Shown: one piece after another, positions 36,101-47,450 of the stretch
Layout: every line of letters begins with the position of its first letter
Numbering within the stretch: the first letter of the stretch is position 1
Program-made: the position numbers and the translations under genes
Notes under the pieces: model-generated
The model's database searches: none
What the model was told of the DNA's origin: nothing
Seen by the model: only the letters and a program-made list of their open reading frames with translations
NCBI GenBank assembly: GCA_027625915.1
Contig: JANTQA010000026.1
Span: 248,001 to 312,000, forward strand
DNA: 64,000 nt
Reading direction: 5' to 3'
Source of the DNA: Anaeramoeba flamelloides
Taxonomy: Eukaryota; Metamonada; Anaeramoebidae

Positions 36101-36113
36101 TTACTTGACTCAT
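30181..36113 (-). CDS. Motif-repeat/RasGAP/PH protein with degenerate GAP site, 1940 aa
   Basis: Exon 1 (36105-36113) encodes MSQ; a 110-bp intron (35995-36104, GTAAGT to TTTCAAAG) precedes exon 2 (35994-30181). Residues about 4-680 carry some 22 copies of a motif like DPEIEKLLNQSRTTT, arranged partly as near-identical 171- and 176-residue blocks. An Asn-rich region, then a Glu/Gln/Lys coiled-coil (about 920-1040) follow. Residues about 1380-1665 form a RasGAP domain: NVEKKYPDQILSVIGKYIF and LIYLSKICKTFANGT align with neurofibromin RFPQNSIGAVGSAMF and LKLMSKILQSIAN. The arginine-finger loop FRGNS is FKNS (Lys near residue 1474), and the FLRF motif is FQYF. Residues about 1831-1935 form a PH domain (KKNWSKRYFVLKKNLLGIY). 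By family it would act on Ras at membranes, but lacking both arginines it may be a non-catalytic Ras-binding scaffold, as IQGAP is. Confidence 0.9.
34180..35760 (-). repeat. Coding tandem repeat: three near-identical ~520-bp blocks
   Basis: The same landmark (ACCAAAGCTAATTAAAGAAT) occurs at 34261, 34774 and 35302, spacings of 513 and 528 bp, both multiples of three. Neighbouring sequence is nearly identical between blocks, so the duplications are recent or homogenised. Each block encodes five or six copies of the xxEIExLLNxSRxxT motif. Confidence 0.9.
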
Positions 36114-37676
36114 TTTTTGTGGAAATTTTTTTTTTGAAAAAATGAAAAAATTGTTGCAAAATGAAAAAATAATAAATTAAATTTGTTTTGTATTAAGAAA
36201 GTCAAATATTCATCGTCTCGAATCTCTATTATTCTTTTTTTTATCGTGGCTCCTCTCACAGACAATTCTCTTTCTTAGAATTACTTTGAAAAATTATCAT
36301 TCTTGTTGTTTTTTTTCTGACAAAGGTTTGAAATGAGATAAATCTCAATTCAAAAATAGTAGTTTATAAAAAATTACTTTAGATAGAATTAATATTGGGT
36401 TATAGATACTCTCTAATAAAAAAATATGAACAAAATTAAACAATAGTTTTCTCAATAAAAGAACAAATGTCTAAAAATTGATTTTGTAAGATTCCAAGTT
36501 TTTTTTACTTAATTTGTAAGTTTTAAGTAATTTCAAAAATTTTCATAGAGGCCCACAACATATTGGATACTTTTCAAAAAACCAATGTATTTAATATCAA
36601 AAAATTCAATTTAGTCAAAGAATAAAAATGTTTGAGGAGGGAATTGAAATTTAAAAATCAAAAAAAATTTTCAAAAATCACAAAACAAAAGCAACAACAA
36701 ACTTTTCTATTCTTTGATTAAATTTTATTTTTTGTTATTAAATACCTTGGTTCTTTGAGAAGCAACAACTGAGTTGTGGGTGTTTCAGAAAAGTTTTATA
36801 TTTTTTGGATTATTATTGAATAAGGAAAAACACTTAAAGTCGGAGTATTGGTATAAAAGCTAAAAATGTCCATTTTTTTTTTTTTTATCATTTTTTTTCG
36901 ATCTCCTTTTCCAAAAATCCCATTTCCAAAAAATTACCTGTAATATAAAAATTATTACTATTCAAACCTAGTCAAAAACTTGAGCCAAAACAATTATTAA
37001 AAAATATTCCAAAAAAGGTGATTTAAAAAAAATCATATAAAAAAATGGCCTATTTTTTACTTTTATACTTGTACTAGAGCTCTATAATATATAGGCATCA
37101 GTTTTCAAAATGTATACATGAAGTGTTATAACATTAAAAAACAATTGGTAAAATTTAATTAACTTATAAAATTATGATTTAGTTGTTCCATTTTATCTAA
37201 TATTGAATTAAAAAAATTCAATTAAAAAAGCTCTGAGGATATCTTTTTCAAAAATTGTCTTTATTGATGAGTTATCCAAAAATTAAAGAAAAGTCATTCA
37301 TAATTTTTTCATTTTGTAGTAAAAAATTAATTTTCAATTTTTAGAACTTATTTTTTGGTGAAAAATAAAACACTTTTTTGAACTATAAAAAAATTTACAA
37401 TGTATCAATTACAAAGTTTATCTAAATGTTAAAAGAAGAAATCAGTAAACTCTCAAATACATATTATTAACTATTTTTCTTTTTTTTTTTGTTGTCATAT
37501 TCTGTTTGATCGTGGAAAAAATAATTATAATATAAAAAGTAGGAAAAAAAATTTCTTTTTTATTTATGATATTATTTTTCTTAGTTATCCTCATTAAATT
37601 ACATATTTAGATTAATTTTTAAGAAATATAAAACAATTTCTACGAATTTTCTTGAAAATTGCTTTAGGTAAAAAAA

Positions 37677-37730
37677 AATAAATAAGTGGGTATCAAATTG
37701 ATATCTCTTCAAAATACCCACTTATTTATT
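37677..37730. repeat. Perfect 17-bp hairpin
   Basis: AATAAATAAGTGGGTAT at 37677-37693 is exactly complementary to 37714-37730, with a 20-base loop. An (ATT)n run follows directly. Could be a remnant of an element end or an RNA or DNA cruciform; no neighbouring gene explains it as a terminator. Confidence 0.85.
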
Positions 37731-38297
37731 ATTATTATTATTATTATTATTTCATTAGTCTCTGATTAAAAGTTTTAAAATTGGTTCTTTTATCCCAATA
37801 AATTATTTTTTAATGAATTTTTTCCTTGACAACTAAATAATCTTCATAAATATCTTTTTTAATAAAAAATATTATTAAATACTTAGATTTTTTATTGTGT
37901 CTAAGATATTTTATTGTCATAAAAAAGAATAATTATAGGAATACAAGAAATACACTTTTTTTGAATGTATTATTTAATGTTCATTGTTTAGGAGTTGTGG
38001 GTTCTTCAAGGGTGATAAGTAAAAAAAAACAAATATAAAATTCTTATTTTATAATTTTCAAAATGTTAAAAATTTTCTTTATCTTATGAAATAATAATAA
38101 GAAGCTGATGAAAAATCAAAATTCTCATGACAAATAGTGTTTTTTTTTTCTTATAAAGTTAATAAAAATATTTGATATTAAAAACATTTATAAACTTAGC
38201 AAGTATGTTTTCTTAATTGAATAATTATCTAAAAAACTATAAATCGAACAATTTATGTATATTAATTACTAAATATTTCAACAAACTTATTTGTAGT

Positions 38298-38328
<31 letters not shown>

Positions 38329-38424
38329 TATTACTATATTTGAAAATCTTGAAAGAAAGAAAAAGAATTGTAAAAATTATTATTTTTGTTTCATTCTTCC
38401 CTGTTAGTTATTAGGTTTCCGATA

Positions 38425-38620
38425 CAGTCAGTTTCACTTTTAAGGCACAAACTTTCAAAGAAATTTAAGGTACAATTAAAATCTCAAATTAGGGCACTAA
38501 ATATCAGTTTCTACTAAAATAAATTGTAAAAAAAAAATTACTAATTTTGTGCCTTAATTTGGGTTTTTTTTGTGCCTTAAATTTCGTTGAAAGTTTGCAC
38601 CTTAAAAGTGGAACTGACTG
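38425..38620. repeat. MITE family M1, copy c
   Basis: 196 bp, flanked by TA on both sides. Begins CAGTCAGTTTCACTTTTAAG and ends with its complement CTTAAAAGTGGAACTGACTG. Confidence 0.93.
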
Positions 38621-38815
38621 TAAACGAAAATGGACACAATTACATAGAAAAAAAAAAGAAAGAAATAATGAGAGAAAAGAACAAAGAAATTCATTGTAAG
38701 TAACTAAAATAATCCTAAAAAGAAAATAATATGAAGGAATTCAAAATGTATTATAGAGATTTTACATAACTTTCGGAAAATCAAAGAATGTTAAACAATG
38801 GGAATTGTTATGGTA

Positions 38816-40049
38816 AATAATCTTCTCCCTTTTTTGAAAAGAAATTGAATCTTGAAAGGCTATGGCGTTTTTTATCCAAGTTGGATGATATTTAAAAAAT
38901 GAGAAAATGTTATTGTAATTACAATTTTCATTTGTATAACATTACTGAAATTATTGATATAAAATTATATAATCCTAATGTTAATTTTGTAATCTTTATG
39001 GAATTTCAATAAAAAAAACACTATTCTAATACCCAATCTTATACACACACAACCTTTACCCAATTGAATCCAAACGTTGCCTTATGGATTATTCGAATTC
39101 TATTCCTAGCAGTTATTGCTTTTATACCCACAACACGAATTATGAACTCAAAAGAATATTGAGTTAATAGATCTGAGTTAAAATGTAAAATTTAGGATTA
39201 TTTTGAGGAAGGCAAAAAAAATTTACTTTCCAAATCCAAAATTTTTCACTCAAAATTTTCGACTTCCAAAATGATACTGGTAAAATGTCACTCCACTTTA
39301 TATTGAAGTATGTTAGAGTTGGTGGTGAGTGTATCCACCCATTTGAAAAGAAAGTGGAGTAACATTTCCCCAATAACAAAAAAAATAGCTTTTTATTTTT
39401 GCCTTGCTTTGTTGGGAGTTTTCGAAAAGTTTTTGGATCAATAAATGATTTTAGTCAAAATCTTAAATCCAAAAATTGCAAAAATTGGTAATATTTTGAC
39501 TTTTCCTCAATTCATTATTTTTTAAAGGTCTTAATCTATTTACTGCTTTGTATTTCAAGGCTCACAGAGCATAAAATTCAGATAATCCTTATCTACACTC
39601 CCAATACACTAAAGCCCATTCTATTAACTTTACCTAACTTTGCCTTGTATTCCCTACCCAACTCAAACAGGTTTTACCTTTCTTACACAACAATATTATA
39701 ACACACACCTTGACCAATAATACCAAATATACTAAAAAGTTATCAAATACTTTGAAAAGAAGGTAATTTAACACTGAAATGCCCTCAAATTAACTCTACA
39801 TTATCATCTGGTGAAACTTAACAATATTATTATAAATCAACCTCAAAAATTTATGACATGAAGATGAAATAATTGATATTAGGATTATAAAATTTCAAAT
39901 AAAAAAGTTCAGTAATGTTATACAATTGAAAGTGGTAATAACAATAACATTTTCTCGTTTTTTGTATCATCTAACTATAGTAAAAAACACCATAGGTGTT
40001 CAAGATTACATTTCTTTTCAAAAAGGGGGGAAGATTATTTATTATAACA
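38816..40049. mobile_element. Foldback element with ~190-bp inverted arms
   Basis: The left arm (about 38816-39010) and right arm (about 39850-40049) are inverted copies: GTTATGGTAAATAATCTTCT against the complement of AAGATTATTTATTATAAC, with shared internal blocks such as GAGAAAATGTTATTGT and GTATAACATTACTGAA. The 840-bp core has no coding frame and contains the smaller MITE at 39279-39373. The family is not identified and no clear target duplication was seen. Confidence 0.75.
39279..39373. repeat. R6 MITE, nested in foldback
   Basis: About 95 bp with inverted ends: left TAAAATGTCACTCCACTTT, right AAAGTGGAGTAACATTTCC. Half of a related copy lies at 26535-26585. Confidence 0.65.
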
Positions 40050-41318
40050 CTTCCTATTTTTTCATATTTTGAACTTACAAAGTATCATCAGCAATATTAT
40101 ATTTTTAATATTACTACAAAAAATAATACCAATAATCTAGATACTCTAAAAAGATAAAAAAATTGTTTTTTTTTTATCTTTAGTTATTCTTCACAATTTC
40201 CAAAGTTAATTTTGATAGAAAAATTTGTGAAAAACAAAAAAAATATCAGAGAATGAAAAGAAAGTTTCTGTTAATTTTGAAATTGATTACATAAAGGATT
40301 TGTAAATATAAAGATGAATAAATAGTTATATATCTTAGAAAGAGAAAATACAGAAAAGGGGGGTATTTAATTATGGTAATAAATTACAAAATAGAAGTTC
40401 AGAAAAATATTTTTACAAATAATTATAATATTTTTGGAACAAATTTCCCATCGTATCTTAAAAATAATAGCTTTTTTTAAAAGAAAAGTTGTTTGAATTT
40501 TTTTGAGATTGTGAGATTTTGAGAAACCAGATAAAAAAAATGAAAAATTAATGCATTTTTCAATAATTAAACTTCCAAAATTATTTTTACTTTCAAATTT
40601 TTCTTTTTTATAAGCTAGCACTTTATAAAAATAAAAATTTAAGCTTTAAGAAGTACCTATGAACACAATTTGTACAATTATTTTGAATCTAAGAAAGTAA
40701 TTAGTAAATATTGACCAATACTTTTTAAAAAGTCAATAATCATGAGCCCATAAATAAAAACTACATTTAAATGATGTCTCTCTATCTATTTTCTTTTTGC
40801 AATCGAACAAAAAATACAACCCAGAAAAAAACACTTTTTTTTTGTCCAAAATTTATTATAAATCCTAAATAGACGATTATAATTACCAGAAATAACATTA
40901 TCACTGATCTTTGTTTTTTATATTATAAATTCATTAGGTGTATCCATCCTTAATCTTAACAAATTGACTTAAAAAGACCAATAAACATTAAAAAATGCAA
41001 TAAACATTAAAAAATAAAAAATTAGTTATGAGTGCTTTATTATTTGGATTTTATAACAAGCCAAAATAAATTAAATCATAATTTTTTGAGTTGACAAAAC
41101 CATTTTTAGAAATAATTGTAAAATTTATTAAAAATATTTAATTTAGTGGTGGAATTAGAAATTAGTGACATTGGATTGGGCTCTTAATGATCCCATTTAA
41201 CCCCCCAATAAATATTTTCAAAAAGAAGACCGAAAATTCAATTTATTAAAGCGTGGTGAAAAATAATTTGAATTGAATTTTCTAAATCAAGCATGAATCA
41301 GAACAGTTTTTGAATTGA

Positions 41319-43076
41319 TTATATGTCAGACCAATAATACAAATATTTTTTGTCGTCGTCTGTATCAAATACAGGAGAAAATTGAATTGTGTTTACTTCT
41401 TTAAACCCTTCCTTTTGGGTGGGAATTTCAATTTTACATATATTATATGCAACTCTGGGGATATGCTTCGCATCAGACTTAAAAACGCGAACCCAATTGA
41501 GGTGCTGAGCCAAAGGCTTTTCTACATCAAAGTAGAAGGATCTGACTGGGATATTTTTTTGTTTTGCAAGGGAAATAAATCCTGCTCTAGCCTTGCGGTT
41601 TGGCGAGGTGTTGTCAATAACAACGGACTTGCCCTCTCCTAGTGCAATCCTGGCAAACTTGAGACATTTGGGCATCGTTTTTAAGGTGTCACGGTTGATA
41701 TGAGCATATCCATTGGGTCCGAAATGCCTTTTGAAAAAGCTCGTCTTTCCAGAGGCAGGAAAGCCAGTGAAAATCACCAACTCTTGTTTCTTGGAGATCA
41801 GATCCTTTGTTTTGTAGGTTGGGAAGCTTCTGCTTTTCAATAACTGTGGGTTAAATGTTTTCCAATTGACAGACGCCGTGCTTGAGGGCTTGGGAAGCTT
41901 CACCTTGCCATTCGACACCACAACGTCGTTCGCGAAGAAGTCCTCGGGCACGTAGAATGCTAGATCACAATTTATTGCAAACTTGCGATCGGAGCATGCA
42001 AAGTCTCCCTTCCTGCCTGCAGCGTCGCCAACATAAAAGCATTCCTTTTTGACCGGATCAACGCTATCGTTCATGTTTGCACACAGGTACTCCCAGATCC
42101 TTGGCGAGGGCTTGCGGTATTTGTCCTTGCATGTTGCCAAAAAGACTTGGAACGGTAAGCCAGTAGATTTCATAAATTGGCTGATCCTTGACTGCACCGA
42201 TTTAGAGCTGACACGATTGGAGCCAATGCCGGCTTGGTTGGAGATTATGACCAATTTGTATCCGTTTTGATGGTAGTCGTGCAAAATTTGAGAAACCTTT
42301 CCATTAAAGTGCTTCCAATCGTTGGCATTCTGCGCATGCTTTTTCCCGCTCTTTGGCACAACTAGGGTGCTATCAAAATCGAAGGCTGCAATTTTTGATG
42401 ACGACTTACACCCTTCCAACGTGGTCATCATTAAAGAATCGTCTTGTTCCCATGAGATGACGTCTTTTTTCTCTTTTTGAATTTTTTTTTGCCTTGACGA
42501 TCTTCTTCTTTTTGGTTCTTGTTGTATATCCTTTTCCTTTTCCTCTTCCTCTTCCTCTTCTTCTTCTTCTTCTTCTTTTTCTTCTTCTTCCTCTTCAGAA
42601 CTATTTTCTTTTTCTTTTAATTTCTCTTTGTTTTTTTTAAGGTAAAATAGATTTTATTGTTTTTGCATAAAATCAAGAAAAAATCGTTTTGCAAACAGAG
42701 TGAGAAGGGAGAAAAAAAAACACAATAAAAAAAAAAAAATTTTTTTATTAATTTTACTTCTTTTTCGAGAAGTTGAGGGTTTTTTTAAATCTTTTTTTTT
42801 TTCACCCATTGCCAAATAACCTTTGGTATCTAAAAGCTTTTTTTTTTTAATACAATCACTAACAAATTTCGTCAAAATGATCTTGACATTATTTCTTTTG
42901 GCAACTTTTTTACGTTGAGTTAGTGTTTCCAGTTCGTTTGGATCGACTATTAAAAAATTAACTTTTTTTGTCATCCTGTTGGTTACTTTGCCTCCATGCT
43001 TTGTTATTTTCGAAGACAAAGATTTGGTTGTTTTGGTTAAAACAAAAGAATATCCATCAAAAATTTTTTTTGACAT
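41319..43076 (-). CDS. PNKP: BRCT-domain polynucleotide kinase 3'-phosphatase, ~541 aa
   Basis: PNKP repairs DNA ends by removing 3'-phosphate and adding 5'-phosphate, feeding single- and double-strand break repair in the nucleus. Exon 1 (43076-42758) encodes a BRCT domain (IFDGYSFVLTKTTKSLSSK, later VKIILTKFVSDCIKKKKLLD). A 132-bp phase-1 intron (42757-42626; donor GTAAAATT, weak acceptor AACAAAG) contains an in-frame stop and joins it to exon 2 (42625-41319). Then come a Lys/Glu-rich linker with a basic patch (KRRRSSRQKK), the HAD phosphatase (FDFDSTL, SNQAGIG, YVGDAAGRKGDFA) and the kinase (GFPASGKTSF P-loop at about residue 399, HINRDTLKTMPKC, VIDNTSPNRKARAGF). The catalytic core is complete. 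Animal PNKP has an FHA domain at this position; BRCT instead is unusual. The 41319-42431 part is visibly more GC-rich than its flanks. The exact acceptor is inferred. Confidence 0.92.
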
Positions 43077-44237
43077 TTTTAAAAAATTGTAACAAAATAA
43101 TAATTAAAAAAAAATGATTTTTGTGCTTTTTGAGATTCTTTAAAATTATTTTTTCTTGTTTTTTACAATATGTTTGAGAAAGTTGAAAACCCTTTTGGTT
43201 TCAAGGGATTTCTTTTCGGAAATGTCGAAAAAAAAACCAGTAGTTATTTTTTTTCTTAAACAAGAAAAGTTTTTTTTAAGGAATCTTACAAAGCAAACAG
43301 TGGTTTGATAGAAATTTTGAAAAATACAACTAAAGGCGTTAAATTCTTTCAAATACCTCCAATATAAAAAGTGTACAATCTAAAATTTTTTTCGACATTT
43401 TTTGTTTTTTTAACTATTTTATGACAACCTTTACATACTTTTTTGAGAAATTTTAAATTCCAAGAACACTCGTTAAATATCTACTGCTATTTTATGACTT
43501 TAAAGATATGTTGTTGAAGAACTCTTGCAAAAACCACACAATTTTTTTTAGTTAGGTTATTTAGTTTTGGGGCAAATTTATCCACTTTGTCATTTTCTCA
43601 TCTTAACTCATAGAATCATTCTTAAAAAATTTGAACTAATTTCTTGTTGGTTGGTGTTTAAAAGTAAAAGTCTATCAAAAGGTTTGGAGGGTTGTTCATT
43701 TTCGAAAAAAAAAAAAACACACCTTATCCAGTCATACAAGAGATATCCCAGAGAGGAAAGGTAATTTTTAACTTTTGGCTTGTTGAATAATACATATTTT
43801 TTTTTGTTGACAACCCCAAAGAAAAATATCCCATTTCAACACAACAAAAAACCACTTTTAGCTTGTTTTGATTTTGAATTTTTTTGTTCAATTTTTTCGA
43901 GATCTTGATATTTCTTACTTTTTCATTTTGTTTTTTGTCCTTGGCTTTTTATGTAAAGACAAACATGTCAATTTACCCAATTAGTATTCCAACAATCGCA
44001 AATTATGAGATCTGATTAACTTTAAAATGGTATTGATTGAAAATTTTATCATACAATTCTTTCTGGATCATACTTTGGAAATCTTACAGAGCTTACTCTT
44101 TTGCTTTATCAAAAACCAAGCATTCGAATTTGGAAGGGCTTGGTATATTCCAATGAGATCCCGAATCACCTATTTTATTTGTCGTAATTTCACATTTCTT
44201 TTAGTTAAAATCATACCAGTAACAAATCATTACTAAA

Positions 44238-44429
44238 ATGTTTTTAGATGATTTAATTTTAAATAATAAAATAAATAAAAATTATTTCAATGATAAATTA
44301 AATTCATTAAATGAAATTATTATTCAATATGGATTCAAACCTAATGAAGGTAAAACCGTTATATCAAAAAATTTTAAAAAAAATAAATATTTGGATATTT
44401 ATTTAGATAAAATTTCACATATAGTTTAA
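44238..44429 (+). pseudogene. Decayed reverse-transcriptase fragment
   Basis: The peptide reads FLDDLILNN near its start, then LNEIIIQYGFKPNEGKTVIS and KYLDIYLDK, which is the order expected for the catalytic FxDD box and downstream palm/thumb of a retroelement reverse transcriptase. The YL(D/G)IYL pattern favours a non-LTR element but the family is not settled. It is short, broken and old; no terminal structures are visible around it. Confidence 0.5.
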
Positions 44430-44561
44430 TATTTAAAAAAATCTAAAATAGTATATAACAACTGGATACAATTATTTAATAACAATTCTCTGAATAATAA
44501 CTTGAAAATATGATTAATTAAATCTTTTATACCAAGCGAATTTTCTTATTGATTCGAAATA

Positions 44562-44958
44562 CAGTTTGTCCAAAGTACCATGAAATTTTTTCGATATCAA
44601 ATTTTGATGTTGATATGGATTTTTAAAAAGTTGAATATAAAAATAAATAAGCTTATATTGAAAAAAATTTTCCTAAATGAGCAAACCTCCAAGAATTTTT
44701 CTGATTTTCCAAGAATCAAATTTCCAGAACCAAAAATGACTCAAAAGATCGATAGTTGGTTGAGAAACTAGATAATATTTACTCTCTAAAAAATAAATTT
44801 ATTTGAAGATCACATCAGTAGTTTATTTTTCATTTCAACTCATTTGGGTAATTTTTTTTAATACAAGCTTATTTATTCGTATATTCAAATTTTTAAAAAT
44901 CTATATCAACATCAAAATTTGATATCGAAAAAAATTTACAGTAGACTTGGAAGAGTTG
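44562..44958. repeat. N-family element, 397 bp
   Basis: TA-flanked on both sides. The left end CAGTTTGTCCAAAGTACCAT and right end AGTAGACTTGGAAGAGTTG are diverged versions of the CAGCCGTTCCAAGTCTACC terminal repeat. About 100 bp inside each end is also inverted (TCGATATCAAATTTTGATGT and its complement). Confidence 0.75.
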
Positions 44959-45107
44959 TATTTAATTATTAAATAAAAACAATAAATTATTAAATACTTG
45001 AATTCCTTCATGTTTGAAGAAATATGTCAAATAAACAGAAACAAACCTATTCTTATTTACAATGCAGAATACTAAATGATATAATATAATAATTCCAACC
45101 AACACAT

Positions 45108-45455
45108 CTGTTTCAATGCCACTGCGAAAATTTATCGATATCAAATTTTAATGTTGATATAGATTTTTAAAAAGTTGAATATACGAATAAGAAAGATCAG
45201 ATTGAAAAATATTTTTTCATAAATGATTTCATTTTGAATCTAATCTTCTTATATGATCGAAAAAAAATTTATTTTTTTAAGAGTAAATATTATCTAGTTA
45301 CTCAACGAACTTTTCATCTTTTGAGTCTTTTTGGGTTCTGAAAATTTGATTCTTAGAAAATCAGAAAAAATTATTGGATATTTGCTCATTTAGGAAAATT
45401 TTTTTCAATATGAACTTTATTATTCTTATATTTAACTGTTTAAAAATCTATATAT
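45108..45455. repeat. N-family element, inverted copy truncated by another insertion
   Basis: Resembles the reverse complement of 44562-44958 through blocks such as GATATCAAATTTTAATGTTG, GATAATATTTACTC and AAATGAGCAAATATCC (on the minus strand). Its right end stops at the start of the CCCTTA element at 45456, within a subterminal block. Confidence 0.65.
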
Positions 45456-46963
45456 CCCTTAACACCCCGGATTTGCCTAAATTTCATCAAGTTTTTTAAA
45501 TTAGATTTAAAATGATATTGATCTACTAATATATTAATTTTCTTATTTGTCTTTAATACAGATTTGAATTATAATAAAAAGTCAAAATAGTTCAAAGATA
45601 AAGTAGTTAAGTTATTGATTTTTTTTTTTTTTGAAATTGAAAAAAAAAAATAATAATTATTCATTTTTACATTTTTTTAAAGATTTTTATTTTTATTTTA
45701 TTTTTTTAAATCAGAAATTTTATTACACTAATAGTAATTCAAAACTCAACACATTAATTTACTAATAATAACCCCCAAACAATTTTGTTAATTTTATGAT
45801 AAAAAAAAATAAATAAAAAAATAAATTACTTTGAAATTTAATTTTTTTTTTTTAGATAAAATTTCAATAAATATCCAATTAAGAGAAAAATAAAAGTTAT
45901 TTCTTTAGGCAAAAATTAAATTTTTAATATGATTAATTTTCTAAAACTTTTATTTAAGCAATAGATAATAATTGAAAATCAAAAAAAAAAAAAAAATTGT
46001 AAAAATAATTTCAATTTATTAAATTGGAATAAAACAAATATAAATTACTTTTTAATCGATAAAATATTTATACCTAAATTTAAAATACAATAAAAAATAA
46101 CTCTTGAATATTATTCCAATATAATAAAATAATCTCGGAAACCAAAATTTTTTTATTGCATTTTGTTATTGGTAAAAATAGGAATAATATATTTGTGATA
46201 TTTGGATTTTTCCTTAATAAATTAATACAGATCTTGTTAAATAAGTTCTGATATATGGTCTATAATTCAACAATATTGTTTATTTTATGTCTAGATTTTA
46301 AAAAGTCAAAAATTAAAAAATTGTAAAAAATAAAAAAAAAAAATCAATTATTAATCTGACTCGAACTTTTGGCCAAATCATTTAAAATTGAAAAAAAAAA
46401 TCTTGTTGAAAAAAATTACAAATTTTACAATGAAAAAAAATTTGATTTTTTTTTCTAATTTAATTTATATTTTTTTTTATTTTTAAATTATTTAAAATCT
46501 AAATTAGATATTGATATTGAATAGTAATCAGTAGATAAAAAAAAATTTCTATGTGATGTTATAATAACTTTTAGAATGAATAAATTATTTAATCATGCAT
46601 TTTAGGCAATTTTGGGGTGCAAAGGCCCCCAAAAAAAATTCCAGTAAAGTATGATGTGTTTTAAATGTTAAAAATAAGAGGTTTTTGATGTCTAGACAAA
46701 CTTTTAAAAAAAAAAAAAAAAATTTATTTTGACAAAATTTGGAAAAATAATAAAATCACAATGACCAAGACAAAAAAAATTCCCAATGTTGAAAAAATTT
46801 TTTTCAAGTTATTTTTTTATTTTAAGTAACTATACAATTTTTAATTATAAAATTTTCTTTCTAAGATAATTGTTTATTAATTCTATATCTTATTATCCTT
46901 TGATATCATTTCAAATTCAAACTTTTGTTTGAAATGTTTTTAGGTTATTTGGGGTGCTAAGGG
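45456..46963. mobile_element. CCCTTA-ended non-autonomous DNA element, ~1.5 kb
   Basis: Left end CCCTTAACACCCCGGATTTG, right end TATTTGGGGTGCTAAGGG, inverted repeats that remain similar for roughly 100 bp inward. An ATATAT-type flank is present on both sides, but it is low-complexity so the target duplication is uncertain. A third end-like sequence (AATTTTGGGGTGCAAAGGCC, near 46610-46627) suggests a nested or rearranged copy. No transposase frame. Confidence 0.6.
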
Positions 46964-46982
46964 ATATATATAAACCCCAATT

Positions 46983-47173
46983 CAAAAATTTTAACACACC
47001 AAAATTCGATTTGTGAAAAAAAAAATCTTATTTAATCAATTCAAGAAGATTTACCAAATTAGAATCATTCACAAATTGAAATGTTAAAACTGGTTTATAA
47101 TTTACAATACTCACTAAACAATAAATAAATAATTATCAATACAAATAAATCATGGGTGTGTTAAAAATTTTGG
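46983..47173. repeat. Small inverted-repeat MITE
   Basis: Left CAAAAATTTTAACACACC and right GGGTGTGTTAAAAATTTTGG are inverted repeats about 190 bp apart. No coding content. Confidence 0.55.
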
Positions 47174-47253
47174 AGAGAGCAAAACAAAAAAATACATTAG
47201 TAAAATTGTTGAAATTCTATTAGGAATATTGATCGATCAAAGGTTAGATACTA

Positions 47254-47450
47254 CAGTCAGTTTCACTTTTAAGGCACAAACTTACAACGAAATTTAAGGC
47301 ACAAAAAAAATCTCAAATTAAAGCACAAAATTCAAATTCAAGTAAAAATAAATTGTATAAAAAAAAATTCCAAATTTTGTGCCTTAATTTGAAATTTTTT
47401 TGTGCCTTAAATTTCGTTGAAAGTTTGTACCTTGAAAGTGAAACTTACTA
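47254..47450. repeat. MITE family M1, copy d
   Basis: 197 bp between TA copies. Begins CAGTCAGTTTCACTTTTAAG; the right terminus is mutated (AAACTTACTA in place of AAACTGACTG). Confidence 0.92.

Larger units (their letters stand above)
36114..41318. other. Intergenic, AT-rich; hairpin, M1 MITE and large foldback
   Basis: No gene supported. Besides the features listed separately it holds an (ATT)n run after 37725 and an (AT)n run at about 38298-38326. 40050-41318 shows nothing recognisable. Confidence 0.6.

Noticed and set aside
35904-36113. Alternative 69-residue protein starting MSQVSFLGYF
   Set aside because: It reads through the GTAAGT donor of the RasGAP-like gene; splicing to DINDILAKIRN gives the consistent protein.
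43146-43764. Small frames upstream of PNKP
   Set aside because: Composition is Phe/Lys/Ser noise with no conserved motif.
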